Assembly: GCA_902729315.2 (NCBI GenBank)
Contig: LR746274.1
Coordinates: 1,825,037 to 1,889,036, forward strand
Direction of reading: 5' to 3'
Source of the DNA: Spirodela intermedia
Taxonomy: Eukaryota; Streptophyta; Magnoliopsida; Alismatales; Araceae
DNA: 64,000 nucleotides
Part shown: one piece after another, positions 29,798-42,659 of the stretch
Layout of the letters: every line of letters begins with the position of its first letter
Numbering within the stretch: position 1 is the stretch's first letter
Position numbers and translations under genes: made by a program
Notes under the pieces: model-generated
Seen by the model: only the letters and a program-made list of their open reading frames with translations
Told to the model about the DNA's origin: nothing
Database searches by the model: none

Positions 29798-31492
29798 TGA
29801 TAAGTCTTCATTATCATGAGTTAATAATTAATAAATAATATAATTTTAATCTTAACTCATGATAAATAGACTTATATTTGTGTTAAATTATAAAAAAATA
29901 TTTTAAATTGATTAATGTGAATTTTTGGGTAATTATGTGATTTTATATGAATTTATATAATTTTTCTAGTCTTATTTTTTAGATAAATGAAGAAAATTAA
30001 ATTAAAATAAAAATATAGAAAAAGGGGGGAACCTATTGGCCAGCCAGGCCCACAAGTGAGTTGGAAGCATAGTCGAGGGGGGGGTATGAGCAGGGGCTCG
30101 AGCAGCTATGGACCGATGGGGGCACGTGTGCATCACTCCCCTTCCACATCATCGGTGGCTAGCCAACTGTGGGACAAGGAGTAGTCGTACATGCGAGAAA
30201 GGGACTCATTGCTTGTAAATGTGATATTACTATATATTCGTCCAAAATTTTGACATAAAACTGATGTGAGACTAAACCCATCTCATGCCTTTCTCGAAAT
30301 GGTTTCATTTATTTTAATACCTAAAATATCTCTTAATTATAAGAGAGATATATTATGATGATGTCATCTTATAAAGATATTATAGTACTTATTCTAGTCT
30401 CTCTCATGCAGGCGGGCGACCAACGTGAGTTCAAATCTTACCAAAGCCAAAACTCATATTTTTATTTGATTAAAGTGTGACTTTTCTACAGATCACCGGT
30501 GAAGAATTAAGCTGTCAAAATCACTCGATCATTGACAAAAATTTCATTGACGGGATTCACTAAGTGTTGTAACTAAAATTATTAAATAATTCGTGATAAA
30601 AAGATCATAAATCCATCGAGTAAAGAATCTCTGATTGATCGATGAACAAGCCATCATCAAGAAGAAGACGATCTACTAGGAGACAAGTTTCCACCTCTTG
30701 ATAGTGTACTAGATGCGATGAAAAGCCTCCTCTTACTATGGAGACCTGAGGATGAAGTTTCCTAACACGCACCCCACCTTTACCTACCTCCTCTCTATCG
30801 AGTAATAGTCATTGGAGATAATTTAACAACCTATTTTATCGATCTTTGAACTTCACAAAAAAATCTAAAGATTGCTCACATCGTCCTTGTCCAAAGAGAG
30901 CCTTTGAGGCCATAGACACTACGATAATTTTCCGAATGCTTAAGATTTTAGTACATTGTCGATATATTGTTGTCATAATGTCAGAACTCTATTTTCCTAC
31001 TTTCAACTTAATTTTTACTTCAATTAGTGATAATTTATATGATTTAAATATGTCAAACTATTCTTCATTCAATAACGATTCTTCTAACTTTTACAGATCT
31101 TAATTTGATTAATTAAATCATCTGTAATTACTTATGTAAGAATCCTGAGATGGAACTCTATTTCTATCTGATTCGTGTTCGTCGAGTGCTGATGTCATCC
31201 TAATGTCTATACCTTTATTTCACTTTTTGTGAATTTTAAATTTATTTTATTTTATTTTATAATCTATAATTCATAAAAAGTCATATTTTCTGAGAAAAAT
31301 TCTAAAAACTTACCTCATATTATATTACATCTCTATGATTGACTTGAAAAATTCATATTATTTTTAAAACTTTTATTGAATTATAATTGATTCTTTTTTC
31401 AGAAATAATTCTAAATATCTAAAAATTAATTTTTTTTAATTTTATAATTTTTAAATTTGTGTGATTTACTATACAACGACTAAGTCATGTCA
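29798..31492 (-). repeat. Solo LTR 1, inserted in Copia element 3
   Basis: A 1695-bp unit of the family at 36606-38205, inverted relative to it. Its edges on the plus strand are TGATAAGTCTTC and AAGTCATGTCA. Flanks are TATAG (29793-29797) and TATAC (31493-31497), a 4-of-5 target duplication. Near the left edge an inverted repeat, ATCATGAGTTAA and TTAACTCATGAT, could form a stem. The matching unit in reverse orientation has TG...CA ends, so this is read as a solo LTR. The orientation given is relative only. Confidence 0.75.
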
Positions 31493-33400
31493 TATACCCT
31501 TCTTTACCCTCATCTCTAACTTTTCATGACTAACATAGACATAGGTCAAGCAATCAAAAGCTTAAATGTATATAATGTAAAAGATTAATTGATCAAATTT
31601 CTTCAACTTTTTTGAAGTAGATTATGGATATGGAGATCAATTCACAATATAACATATTGTGGACACTACTACTCAAAAGTCTTGACTAACGTGTCTTAAA
31701 AAACATAAAATGTACCTTTTCTAATTGAGTTATATTCATTCTTGTTATAATTATGTTTTTCTGCATAATACAACAAAGTTTCTTGTGCTTGACAATACCT
31801 AATATTTTGGTATAGATCATTTAATTTAGTAGAATAAAACTCTAAGCTATTATCAGTTACCAAACACTTAATTTTCTTCATTGTCTGATTTTCAAGTAAA
31901 ATCTTTTATTACTTAAACTAGCTAAAATTTTCATTTGTATGCTTCAACTTGAAAAAAAATATCAATAAATGATAGAAAATAGTGTGCACCAAAGATCAAG
32001 TGGATATAATCAAAAAGTATCTTTTGTCTTGTGAATTTTTATTTGGAAGCTAACATTATTATATTTTCCTAAAATAAAAGATTCAAAATATTTTACTTTG
32101 TCAATACTTTACTAATAAAACAAACATCTCTTGCTCAATAGATACATTCATTTCTATCTCATAAGTCCCAACCTCATATGTCATAATTTGGTGATATCTT
32201 CTTCATTCATAGACTTAGATGTTTCTGTGGTTGAATTAGAAATCATGATAACTAATAGGGTGTAAAATGTATCACACATTTTTTTTCCTCATCAAAGCAA
32301 AGGTTAATTTACTGATTTTTAGGACTCTATCCTCGATTGATTACTTGCAGCCATTAACATCAATAGTGTCTAAACATATGAGATATTTCTATATCAAAAG
32401 CATGCCTAACATCAGATCATGTCATCAAATAATACTAATTATCATCAAATAGTTATTCTTGCAATGTCATCAAATATTTTGACATGAATTGAAGTAATAC
32501 TAATTTTCTTACATATGATATCATTTTCTATTGAAATAACTCCACTATTGTGTGTTCATGAGGACAAGTATTGTGTATTTAGAGCGATATGGTATGAATA
32601 AACCATATCTAAGATTCAATCATCTTTAGATCTAATGGTTTGGATAGAGATAACAAATTTGACTCTCATCTTTAACAATCTTAGTTTGTGTCAAACTTTC
32701 AACACAAATTAGGCTCCTTTGAAAAATCACTTTGATGTCTACTTTTGAGTTTAAAGGAATCAACTTCAGCACATCCGTTCTTGCAACAATAGTTGTAGAA
32801 CTTATTTTTGATTTTCTATTTGATTTTCTCCTTGGATCAACTTCTAATACGAAGCCCTTTTGATTGTTTTATTTATGAAATATAATTAGTCATATCTTTG
32901 TCAGACAACAAAGTTTCTCAAAAGTGTTTATATGATGATGGTAAACAAGTAAAAATATAGTTTTATCTTCTTCTTTTATCTTTTATCAAGATTTTAAATT
33001 TTAATAAAAATAAAATTGAAATATTTAAATAGATTTTTTTATAAAACAACTTCATAATGAGGGATCTAGTCATATACAATGACTCTAATTTTAACCATAA
33101 TACATTCATTAATTTTTCATGAATGGCATCAGATAAAGGTTCATTTGACAAGCAAAGTTGAATGGTAGCTAAAGCTTTCTCATCTATTTCTTATTTTTCC
33201 TTCGTAGACATAATATTTGATATTTCCTCCTAAGTAATGTATTATGTGGCCCTTGGTGGGTCAAGAGAGCCTCCATTTTGACTTGTCATATTCAAAGTTA
33301 ATATTTCAATCAAACTTCTCATTATCAAATTTAATAGACATCATATTTCTCCAAATGCTAAATATAAACCCTAATGATGGTCTTAAGATTCATAATATCC
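31493..33400 (-). pseudogene. Copia element 3: gag to integrase
   Basis: From the right: a gag start near 33350 (MSIKFDNEKF-like), LSDAIHEKLMNVLWLKLESL at about 33150-33090, a degraded protease region, and the integrase core with TDNSLEFYS near 31850-31820. The frame is repeatedly broken. Confidence 0.78.
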
Positions 33401-33614
33401 TGATCCTAATTTTCTAGGAAATGAGCCCTGATTTAAGACTTGAAAGGCTTTCTAAAATGCCTAATATCACAATAGAAGAAGAAAAAACAAGTAGAAAATG
33501 TCCACAAGATATAAATGATGGAGAGAATACTAAATGTACTAGAATAAAGATAACAAATTTATACAATGTGAAGTGGAAGAACAAATTTCATGAACACATT
33601 AAACAAAAGGATAC
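33401..33614. other. Short stretch between Copia 3 and solo LTR 2
   Basis: Contains a 68-codon lysine-rich frame (33421-33627, +) with no recognised motif that runs into the solo LTR. It is not considered a gene. Confidence 0.5.
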
Positions 33615-35750
33615 TGATGTGATCTAATCATTGTATAATAAATTACATAAATTTAAATTTTATAAAACTATAAAATAATATTTTTTTATTTTTGGAATAA
33701 ATGAATTAATTATAATTAGATTAAAAAAAATTAAAAATAGTGAGAAATTTCCAAGTCGATTAGAATAAGGTAATATAATATTTCATAATATTTTTTAAAA
33801 ATCTCAAATAATATACTTTTTTATAATTTTTTGACTAAATGATAAATATAAAATATATTTAAAAAATTGTAAAAGAGAAAATTTAAGTGTGGATGTCAAG
33901 ATGATGTTAGTGCCCCTAACAAATACAATTTGAGTGAAAATAATATTATGTCTGATGATTTTTATATTACAAATGATTTAATTAATCAAATCAAGATCTA
34001 TAAAAGTCAAAATAATGTATTTTAATGAAAAAGATTTTTGAAACTTAAAATCAAATCAAAATCACTAAATTAAGTAAAAAGTATGTTGAAAATAGAAAAG
34101 ACAAAGTTTTGGCTTCACAACAACAATCATCAAAATTGTGTATTCAAGAGGATTATTGTGTGATGTTTATAACTTTAAAAGCTTTACTGACATAGACAAC
34201 ATAAGTATCTTTAGATCTTTTTGTGAAGTCTAAAAATCAATAAGGTGGGTCAAAAAATTATTTTTAACAACTATCATCTAACGAAGTAAAAAAATAATGA
34301 CTTTCAAATCTTTGGTAGCTGCCACTCAGTGGAGATGAATTAAATAGATGTGGTATGCATCTTAGGGAGCTTAATTCTCAAGTCTATTCAACAAGATGAA
34401 GTTCTTCATTGCATTTGGTATGCTCATAAAAAGTGGTTATTCATCTCTCAATAAATCATCTTCTTCCTAAGAATGATTGATTCGTCGATCAATTAGAGAT
34501 GATTTACTTTATGAATTAATAATATTTTTATCTATAATCATTTAGTAGCTAGTAATAATACTCTATTAATTACATTGATGATATTTTTATTAATAATTGA
34601 ATGATTCAAGTAACTTAATTATTGATTGATGCTCTATAAAAAAATCATAATTTAATCAAATAAAAATATGAGTTTTGACTCTAGTGAGATTTAAATCTTC
34701 ATTGGTCATCTATGTGCTTAAAAAAGAAGCAATTAATTATAGTCATAACTTTACCCAATCACGTCATTGAGGTGCTTCCTTTTCATAGGCTATGAACATT
34801 ATAGGTCTAAAAATATATAAAACTTATTTAGATGCGTTGATAGAGTTTAGTCCCATATCGACTTCTAACTTATGAGATAAATATATGGTAATAAATGATT
34901 GTTTCATCAGTATTGTACTCTCATGTGTGTATGACCACTCCTTGTCTCATGCCCAACTAGCCATCAATGATGTGGAAGATGAGTGATACACGCATGTCCT
35001 ACCAATCATTCCTTAGCCACTTGAGCCCCATGCTCACAACTTCACTAGATTGTGCTTATGACTCACTTGTAGGCTTGACTAGTCGGCCAGAATTTTATCT
35101 GATAAGAGAAAAGACTATTTGTTTAAAGGAAGTTATAGAGTGAGCTCCCTCTCTTAGGGGAACCTTTAGCGAACGAGAGTGAGCTGATCATCCAATTTGA
35201 TCTCATAGTTGGACGAGGGGTTAGCTCTCTCTAGTTCACCTCCCTAGGTATGGAGGTGAACTGTATAATTAAGAGATTGAAGTGAATGATCCGAAGGAGC
35301 AGTCACGGAAATCTTGGAATGTTGTTTCAGTTCTTACAGGTAATGACTTGAGTCATTACATGTTCTTACTTACAAGACTAGAGTTAAGGAGTTACGGAGT
35401 TATAGAGTGAGGCTTCGCCAATTGAGAACACCTATTACATACGGTATATTTATGTATATCTGAGGGATGCTCTCAAATAGGGCTATGGGATCCCACCCCC
35501 AAAAAGAGAGGGAGACCCATAGCTTTTTATATTTTAGTTAAATTTTATTTATTTCTTTTCATTTCTCTCAAAAATATGATTAGAAAAATTATATAAATTC
35601 AGATAAAATTAAATAATTAGCTAAAAAATATATTAACTAATTAAAAATCACTTTTCATAATTTAACATAAATAAAATTTTATTTATCATAATTTAAGGCT
35701 TAAATATATATTATTAATTAATTAATAACTCATAATAATGAAGACATTAG
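33615..35750 (+). repeat. LTR-like unit 2, AT-decayed, with internal insert
   Basis: Starts TGATGTGATCTAATC and ends near GAAGACATTA, matching the 36606-38205 unit end to end. It is strongly AT-biased, and CpG sites of unit 3 appear as TpG or CpA. It is longer than its relatives because of an extra ~430 bp at about 35090-35520. The flanks (GATAC, then GAAAA or AAAAT) do not form a clear target duplication. Confidence 0.7.
35090..35520. other. Extra segment within LTR-like unit 2
   Basis: Absent from units 1 and 3. It contains short mirrored phrases such as GTGAGCTCCCTCTCTTAGGGG and GTTAGCTCTCTCTAGTTCACC, and ATGACTTGAGTCAT (an imperfect palindrome). It may be a small inserted element. No coding frame was recognised. 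Confidence 0.45.
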
Positions 35751-35993
35751 AAAATATTTAATATTAATGAGAAATTAAATACATAGATAAATGAAGTTAG
35801 TGAAACTCTAACTATAAGTACTAGATGGGAGGGTAGGAAGAGAAGTTGAAATCCCAATTTTAGCAACAAAAAAAATAGGGTTTCTCATGCCCTTGATTTG
35901 TATCTCTTTCTCTCTCTCCTTCTCTCTCTCTCTATCCCTCTCTCTCTCTCCTCTCTATCTTTCTCTTTCTCTCTCTCCCTCTCCTTCTCTCTA

Positions 35994-36110
35994 TCTTTCT
36001 CTCACTTCAGAGATCTTGCTAATGAATGAGTGTGCACCTTATTCTCTGTCTATCTATCTCTGTCTTTCTCTCACTTCGGAGATCTTGCTAATGAATGAGT
36101 GTGCACCTTA
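35994..36110. repeat. Tandem duplication, 69-bp period
   Basis: A 48-bp block (TCTTTCTCTCACTTC(A/G)GAG to GTGTGCACCTTA) at 35994-36041 repeats at 36063-36110 with one difference. Confidence 0.92.
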
Positions 36111-36226
36111 ATGTGATTTGGTGAAATGGTAGTGTTGGAGGAGCCTGTACTAGCTTAACCAAGGAGTCGTTCTTCAGCACCTTAAAAGAATACTCAAGTC
36201 GAGGCCGAGAAGGTGACAATTGGCTG

Positions 36227-36230
<4 letters not shown>

Positions 36231-36267
<37 letters not shown>
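36231..36267. repeat. CT microsatellite
   Basis: An uninterrupted CT run of about 37 bp. Confidence 0.9.
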
Positions 36268-36270
<3 letters not shown>

Positions 36271-36384
36271 TAAGTTATCTTTCAATACTTATATTATAAA
36301 GGGGCTAGACTAATTTCATATAGTCCCTAAAATAAGGGTAACAAGATGAGAGATGATGTCTAGAGGAACATTTCATAAGAGTGG

Positions 36385-36584
36385 TGTACATAAAATAGAA
36401 TATGTTTGCTCTCAAAAATAGAAGGGGTACATGTCCTTATATAAAGAGGAAGAAGACAAAGAGCCAGGTGAGAAGATGAATACTAAGAGACATAGGAAGG
36501 CCAAGAAAAATAAGGGGTAAAGAAGATGAAGGGCCCAGAGATGCGAGAAGGCCAAGAGACCTATAGTGGGTCTTTGTACTCGCA
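36385..36584 (-). repeat. 3' LTR of Copia element 2
   Basis: 200 bp, TGTACATAAAATAG to GTACTCGCA on the plus strand. The purine tract CGAGGGAGAA borders it inside the element. Confidence 0.9.
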
Positions 36585-36605
36585 TTCTCCCTCGAGCTAG
36601 AGGGT

Positions 36606-38205
36606 TGATATAACTTAGTCATTCTATATTAAATCACACAAATCTAAAATTTATAAAACTAGAAAATATGAATTTTTAGATATTTAAATATATTTATAAA
36701 AAAAATATCAATTATAATTCAATAAAACTTTCAAAAATAACGGTAATTTTCTAGATCGATCACGAGGATGTAATATAATATATGGTAATTATTCAGAATT
36801 TTTCTCAATGAATATGATTTTATATAAATTTTATACTATGAAATAAAAAGAAAATATATTTAAAATTCACAAAAAAAAGGAAATAAGGGTGTAGACGTCA
36901 AGATGACGTCAACACCCGGCGAATACGAATCGAGCAAAAATAGAGTTCTGTCATGTGATTCTTACATAAGTAATTATAGATGATTTAATTAATCAAATTA
37001 AGATCTATAAAAGCCAGAAGAATCATAATTGAACAAAGTATATTTTGGTAACTTAAAAATACAAAAATTATCACTAAACAAAGCGTAAAGTAAATTGAAA
37101 GTAGTAAAATAGAGTTTCAACGTCATAACGACAATGCGTCATCAATGCACCGAAATCTTGAGTGTTCGAGAGGATCGTCATGCAATGTCCACAGCTTCGA
37201 AGGCTCTCCTTGGACAAAGACAACGTGGGCAATCTCTAGATCTCCTTGCGAAGTCTAGAGATTAATGAAATGGGTTGTCGAATCATCTCCGGCGGCTGTC
37301 ACTTGGTGGAGCGAAAAAACGGTGACTTTGCGGCTCTCCGACGGTTGTCACCTAACGGAAAGAAGCTAGATGGAGGTGGAGCGCATGTCAAGAAGCTTCA
37401 TCCTTAGGTCCACGCAATAAGAGGAGGCTCTTCATCGCATCTAGTACACTCTCAGGAGGTGGCGACTCGTCTCTCGGCAAATTGTCCTCTTCCTAATGAT
37501 GGCTTGTTCGTTGATCAATCAGAGATGATTTACTCGATGGATTCACAATTCTTTTATCGCAAATCCTTTAATAATTTTAGTAGTAATGCTCTACGAATTG
37601 CATTGATGAGATTTTCACCGATGATTTAGTGATTCTCGTTGCTTAATCTTTCACCGGCGATCTACAAGAAAGTCACGATAATTAGATAAAAATATATGAC
37701 TTTTGACTCTAGAAGGACTCGAACCCGCACTAGTCGCCCGCCTCTTCTGAGGAAGGTGTGATGCAGATTTAGTCCCACATTGATTTTGCACCAATTTTTT
37801 GGGTGAATATATAGTAATGTTAGCTTTCTAAGTAAAGTTTCTTCTCTCGTGTGTATGACCACTTTTTGCCCCATAGCTGGCTAGCCACCAGTGATGTGGA
37901 AGGGGAGTGGTGCACATATTCTCCTATCTATCGATCCAAGCTGCTCGAGCCCCTGCTCGTGACTACTTCTCGACTCGCAGGTCCCCCCATTTTGCAATAT
38001 TTTTATTTTTATTTCTTCTTTTTTATTTATCTCAAAAGTAAGACTGTAAAAATCATATAAAATTATATAATTACCTAAAAATTCACATTAATCAATTGAA
38101 AACTATTTTTCATACTTTAACACAAGTATAAATTTATTTATCATGAGTTAAGGCTAAAACTATATTATTTACTAATTATTAACTCATGATAATGAAGACT
38201 TATCA
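36606..38205 (+). repeat. Solo LTR 3, inserted in Copia element 2
   Basis: A 1600-bp unit with TG...CA ends (TGATATAAC to GACTTATCA). Flanks are AGGGT (36601-36605) and AGAGT (38206-38210), a 4-of-5 target duplication. Removing the unit restores a continuous junction between the RNase H C terminus (LGLVDIYS) and the purine tract of Copia 2. It contains a TATA-like GAATATATAG near 37804. On the minus strand, GGGTTCGAGTCC near 37711 resembles a polymerase III B box. This is the least CpG-depleted copy of the family. Confidence 0.85.
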
Positions 38206-38210
38206 AGAGT

Positions 38211-41200
38211 AGATGTCGACTAAGCCCAACTTATGTAAGAAGGTAGCATATGATGCAACTCGTAGACCTTTGGTGAAGATATCTGCAAGTTGCTCTAAAG
38301 ATGTCACTTATAAAGTGCAAATAAGCCCATTCAAAAGTCAATAACGGATAAAGTGACATACAATCTTGATATGCATGGTGCGCAGATGAAAAGTCGAATC
38401 ATTCATTATAAAGATTGCTACTTGATTATCACAATACATAAGCATAACACCTTGTACTAGATAACTCAACTCCTAAAGTAAGTTGCACACCCAAAACATG
38501 CACGACGATGTATCTATCATAGCTTGATATTCGACCTCAACACTAGAAGAACAAGAGACCCACTACTTGTGACTAGACCATGTCACAAGATTTTCTCTAA
38601 CATAAATATAATAGCTCGTGATAGATTTATAATCTATACAATTATTGACTAGATTAGAGTTTGAGTAGTCAACCACGTGAAGATATTTGTGACAGTGGAA
38701 AACAATTCTTCATCCAAGAACATATTTAAGATAGGCGAGAAGTTTGAGGACAGCCTCTCAATAATTATATCAGGGTTCGTGCATAGCCTGACTAAGAAGA
38801 TACGTCATATAGACGATGTTGGGTCATGTGACAGTGAGATAAATGAGTTTTCCAACCAGATGTCGATATGAGTGAGGATCAACAAGGAGAGGCGAGGTCG
38901 AGTTTCAAAAATTTAATTGACTTTCAATTAAAGGTGCATGGGGCTTGCATCCGAGTAGTCCCATCTATTGTAAAAAATCAAGTATATATTTACATTGGTT
39001 GAGGACAATCTCCCCCAAGCAGTAGGTAAACTCTATGCCTAAGAAATACTTGAGACTCCTCAAGTCCTGAATATCTAAATGTTCTCGATGAAATGCCTTA
39101 GTATACTGAATGTTGGCCACATCACTCTTTGTGATAATCATATCGTCCACTTAGATGGTGAGAATAATGCATCCATTCGTGATGGTCTTATAAAAAATTC
39201 TAGGTTCCACTTTGCATGCTAAAAAACTACACTGTTGAATGAGGGTATTGAATTTAGTGAACCAAGCTCGACTCTATTTGAGACCATAGATGGCTTTGCA
39301 AAGATGACACACTTTGATAAATTTTACCTTGATCATGTAGTTGAGAGATTTCTCCATATAAACTTCTTTATCGAGATTGTTATAGAGAAATGCATTGGAG
39401 ACGTCTAGCTGATGTAGAGGCTAGTTGAGGTTGACTACCATAGAAACAATGATACATACCAAGCTTAGACAGATCACGGGATAAAAGGTCTCTTCATAGT
39501 CGATGCCATATTGCTGAGAAAATCCATGTGTCACTAATCAAGTTTTATAGCAATGAATAGTGTCATCTAGAAGATACTTAGGGGTGTAAACCCATTTACA
39601 AAAAATAACATTAGCGTCATGCAATCGAGGAACGACGTCCCAAGTTTTTCAACATATGAGAGCCACATATTCTTCATCCATGGCTGCCTTCCAATGAGGT
39701 ACCGTCATAGTATCCACGTGAAACTTAGATATTAATTCAATAGCCAAGGATAAGGTAAAGACCCAATAAGATAGAGAGAGGTAATCATAGAAGATGAATA
39801 AGAAATGAAGTGAAAAGTATAAAAGCGTGTACCTTTTCAAAGAGTGAAGGCAGATGAAGATCATTCGGAGGTTCTGGATTTACAGACAATGTTCTGAATT
39901 GATTGAGTACTTGCGAAGAGACTAGTCCAAGAGTGGTTGCCAATGAATCTTCTGAAAGTGGTAGAATAAACTAAAGTGGGCTAGGATTGGGAGATGGTAA
40001 TGGTAAGGAGATAATGACATTTGGTGAAGTGTTGGGACTGGACAATGATGAAGATGTCATGTCTTCTAGTAGGGGCATGAATAAAAGCGTTGAGGAAGGC
40101 ACTCAAAAATACTTGAACTCTTCATGGAAGGTAGCATCCATTTGATATCAAATACTTCTACTCTCAAGGAAGGTAGACACGATACCTTTTTTATGTATGT
40201 AAGTAGCCAATGAAGATGACTTTTAGTGCACAAGAGGCAAGCTTAGAATTATTCGGGTGTGGTCATATACAAATGCCACACAACCAAAAACTTGTAGGGG
40301 TAGAGAAAAGAGGTCACCTTTGGGGTTGAGATGATGAAAGAGAATTTTGTCGCCTAAGGGAGATGATGGAAGGTGGTTAATGAGGTAAGTGGATGTGAAG
40401 ATGACGTCAGCCCATAAGTAATCAAGAACCTTCATCTCAAACATGATGGTACAAGTCATGTCCAAGATATGTTAGTGTTTTAATTATGTCATTCTATTTT
40501 ACTAAGATGTATGTGGACATGTTATCTGATGAATGATCTCAAGTAATTTACAGAGCTCTTAAAATGCAGATTGTGTAAACTTAAGAGTATTATCTGTTCG
40601 AAAGATTTTAGGCATGGTGTTCTACTAGGTCTATATTTTTTAAAAGAATTTTCAAAGATAGGGAAGGACTACAGTTTGATCCATTAAGAGGTTGACCCAT
40701 GATGCCCGTGAGAAATCATCAATTAAGATTATGTAGTAGCGAAAACCAAAAACCAAAGCAATGCACGTGGGCCCCTAGATGTCACAAGAAATCAATTCAA
40801 ATGACTAGTCGCATGATGGAAAATCACACTAATGATATGTCAAACAAAAATATTTTCTAAGTTTACAAGATTCACATTTAAAATCAAATAGAGAAAGTCT
40901 AGATAAACCTTGAATAATCTCAAAATATTTGGATGATCAAAATGATGATGCCACATAAGTGAAGAAGTTTTTGTAAATAGTAAGCATAAAAGATCAATAG
41001 ATAGAGTGCCTGAAACAAGCTCGTAGAGGCCTCAACAGCCTCTCTACCCAAACTAATATGCATCCTAATCTGCAAATCTTGAAAACCATAATGATAAGAA
41101 AAAAGTTGAACAGAGTAATAAAGAGCTTTGGTAATGGCACTAATAGAGAGTAGATTGATGTTAAAGTTAGGAATATAGAGGATGTTAGATAAGGACATGG

Positions 41201-42552
41201 AAGAAATAAGTTTAGCATCTCCTTTCCCGGTGACAGAACAAGTGCAACCATTAGGCAATCATGATAGTTTCAAGATGAGTTAGATTATGACGACGAGAAA
41301 GGAGAGATGAGGTACTTGACATGTGAGTGGATGCCCCTAAATCAATAATTCAAGTCTCAGACTTAGATGCAGATATTAGAAAGATGATACGTGCATTAGA
41401 AGATGAAACATGATGCAATGAGTGGGAAGTCAAAGCCACCTCTTTGGAGTGCATCCACTAGTCATACTCCTTACAAGACATAGAGATCCCAATCACCTAT
41501 GTAGGAGTTGGAGCTGGTCTCAAAGAGGATCCTTGTGAGCGTGAAAAAGTAGTAATTGGTAACAAGGAGGTAGTAGAGTGCATGTAGAACCCGCTTAGAG
41601 AAAGCAGACTTAGCTAGTTAGATGGATAGCCAAACTTTTTGTAGCACTTGGTTGCCTAGTGATTAGTCCTCTCATAATATTTGCATTAAAAAATGTGAGC
41701 CTAGTTGGAAGAAGCTCCATGACCACTCTTCCCTTTCCCACCACAAGGGGCAGGGCCCCCTTCTCGTCTTGCTTCTTGAGTAGTAATTGCAGTAGTCAAG
41801 GCTTCGAGAGCAGGTGATGATATCTTCAATGATGCTGAAGTCGATGTGGAGATGAGAAGAGTTACTTGTTTGACTATGTTGAAGATCTCCACTAATGTCG
41901 AAGGGGTCCCATCTTGTCATTTAATACAAAGCCTCATACTTGAGAGGCCAGAGTTAGATTAATTACATCAAGATATGTAGTTATCAAAAATTCATAATTG
42001 TAGTGTTGTTGAGTGAGTGTGTCTATCATAATAGGCTGTTACTGATCAAGCAAATTGCCCAGCTTCTACATAGAGAGAAATGTAGTGTGAAAAGGAGAGG
42101 TAGTGCTGCACATCTTTATGATGTTTTTGAAAACATCCATCGTAAAAGCAATGTTGCCCTTAGTGCCAAAAGTTCCGTCAAAAGTATCCCACATTTCTTT
42201 AACCATATCGAAAATTTGATATTAGTAGAGAGAGTAGGAGAAACAAGTTTGAGAAGCCACATTTGAAAGGTCTTATCTCTGATTGTCCATGCAGGGTGAC
42301 AAGGATTATTGTCGAGAGGAGGAAGATCGATAATGTATTGTTGACACCCCTAAACACTGAGAAAATGGTGAAAATTATGTGCCTATTGAAGATAATATGT
42401 GCCTCCTTCGTCAAGCATTAAACACAGATTTTGGAGCTGAGTTAGAACTCTAGTAGGCAAGATGTAGGGAGCTGCAAATGAATTGACTGAGGTCATGCTA
42501 GCATCAATCTATGTGTTCAGTAGAGGCATGAGAGAGTCTAAGTCGGCCATGA
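38211..42552 (-). pseudogene. Copia element 2 gag-pol remnant
   Basis: Read from the right: a gag start near 42552 (MADLDSLMPLL) and MTSVNSFAAPYILPTRVL; a gag body to about 41.9 kb; a Gly/Lys-rich zinc-knuckle area near 41.7 kb; integrase near 40.2-40.9 kb (YLWADVIFTSTYLINHLPSS); reverse transcriptase with VDDMIITK at about 39150, where the Tyr of YVDD has become TAA; SLKYFLGIEF; and an RNase H end GLRVASYATFLHKLGLVDIY near 38210-38290. Stops and shifts occur throughout. Confidence 0.85.
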
Positions 42553-42659
42553 TGCTAGGCGATCGTGGTGTGAGGGAAGACGAGAAGTCAAGAGGTGAGA
42601 AGATGAATAGTCTCCTCCCATGGTGAGGAGAGCCGTCACCTAAAGATTGATGGCAAGCG

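Larger units (their letters stand above)
29246..33400 (-). mobile_element. Ty1/Copia fragment (element 3), split by a solo LTR
   Basis: A minus-strand Copia of the Tnt1/SIRE-like gag type. The gag part is at about 33.4-32.9 kb, with LWLKLESLYMTRSL. Integrase is at about 31.9-31.5 kb (IKCLVTDNSLEF). After the solo LTR at 29798-31492, the reverse transcriptase N-terminal part continues at 29797-29246 (KWLIVMDEEI, SLHKNQT, KWVLKNKE). No LTRs of its own were identified. All blocks contain stops. Confidence 0.8.
35751..36384. other. Interval with CT-rich tracts and a tandem duplication
   Basis: Between unit 2 and Copia element 2. It has CT-rich sequence at 35907-36000, a 69-bp-period duplication and a CT run at 36231-36267. 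A minus-strand stretch near 36110-36200 reads FKVLKNDSLVKLVQAPPTLP and looks gene-like, but the family is not recognised. The interval ends in target duplication AGTGG (36380-36384). Confidence 0.5.

Noticed and set aside
37690-37740. A tRNA gene suggested by GGGTTCGAGTCC
   Set aside because: Only the B-box-like part is present. No cloverleaf, anticodon arm or acceptor stem could be drawn.
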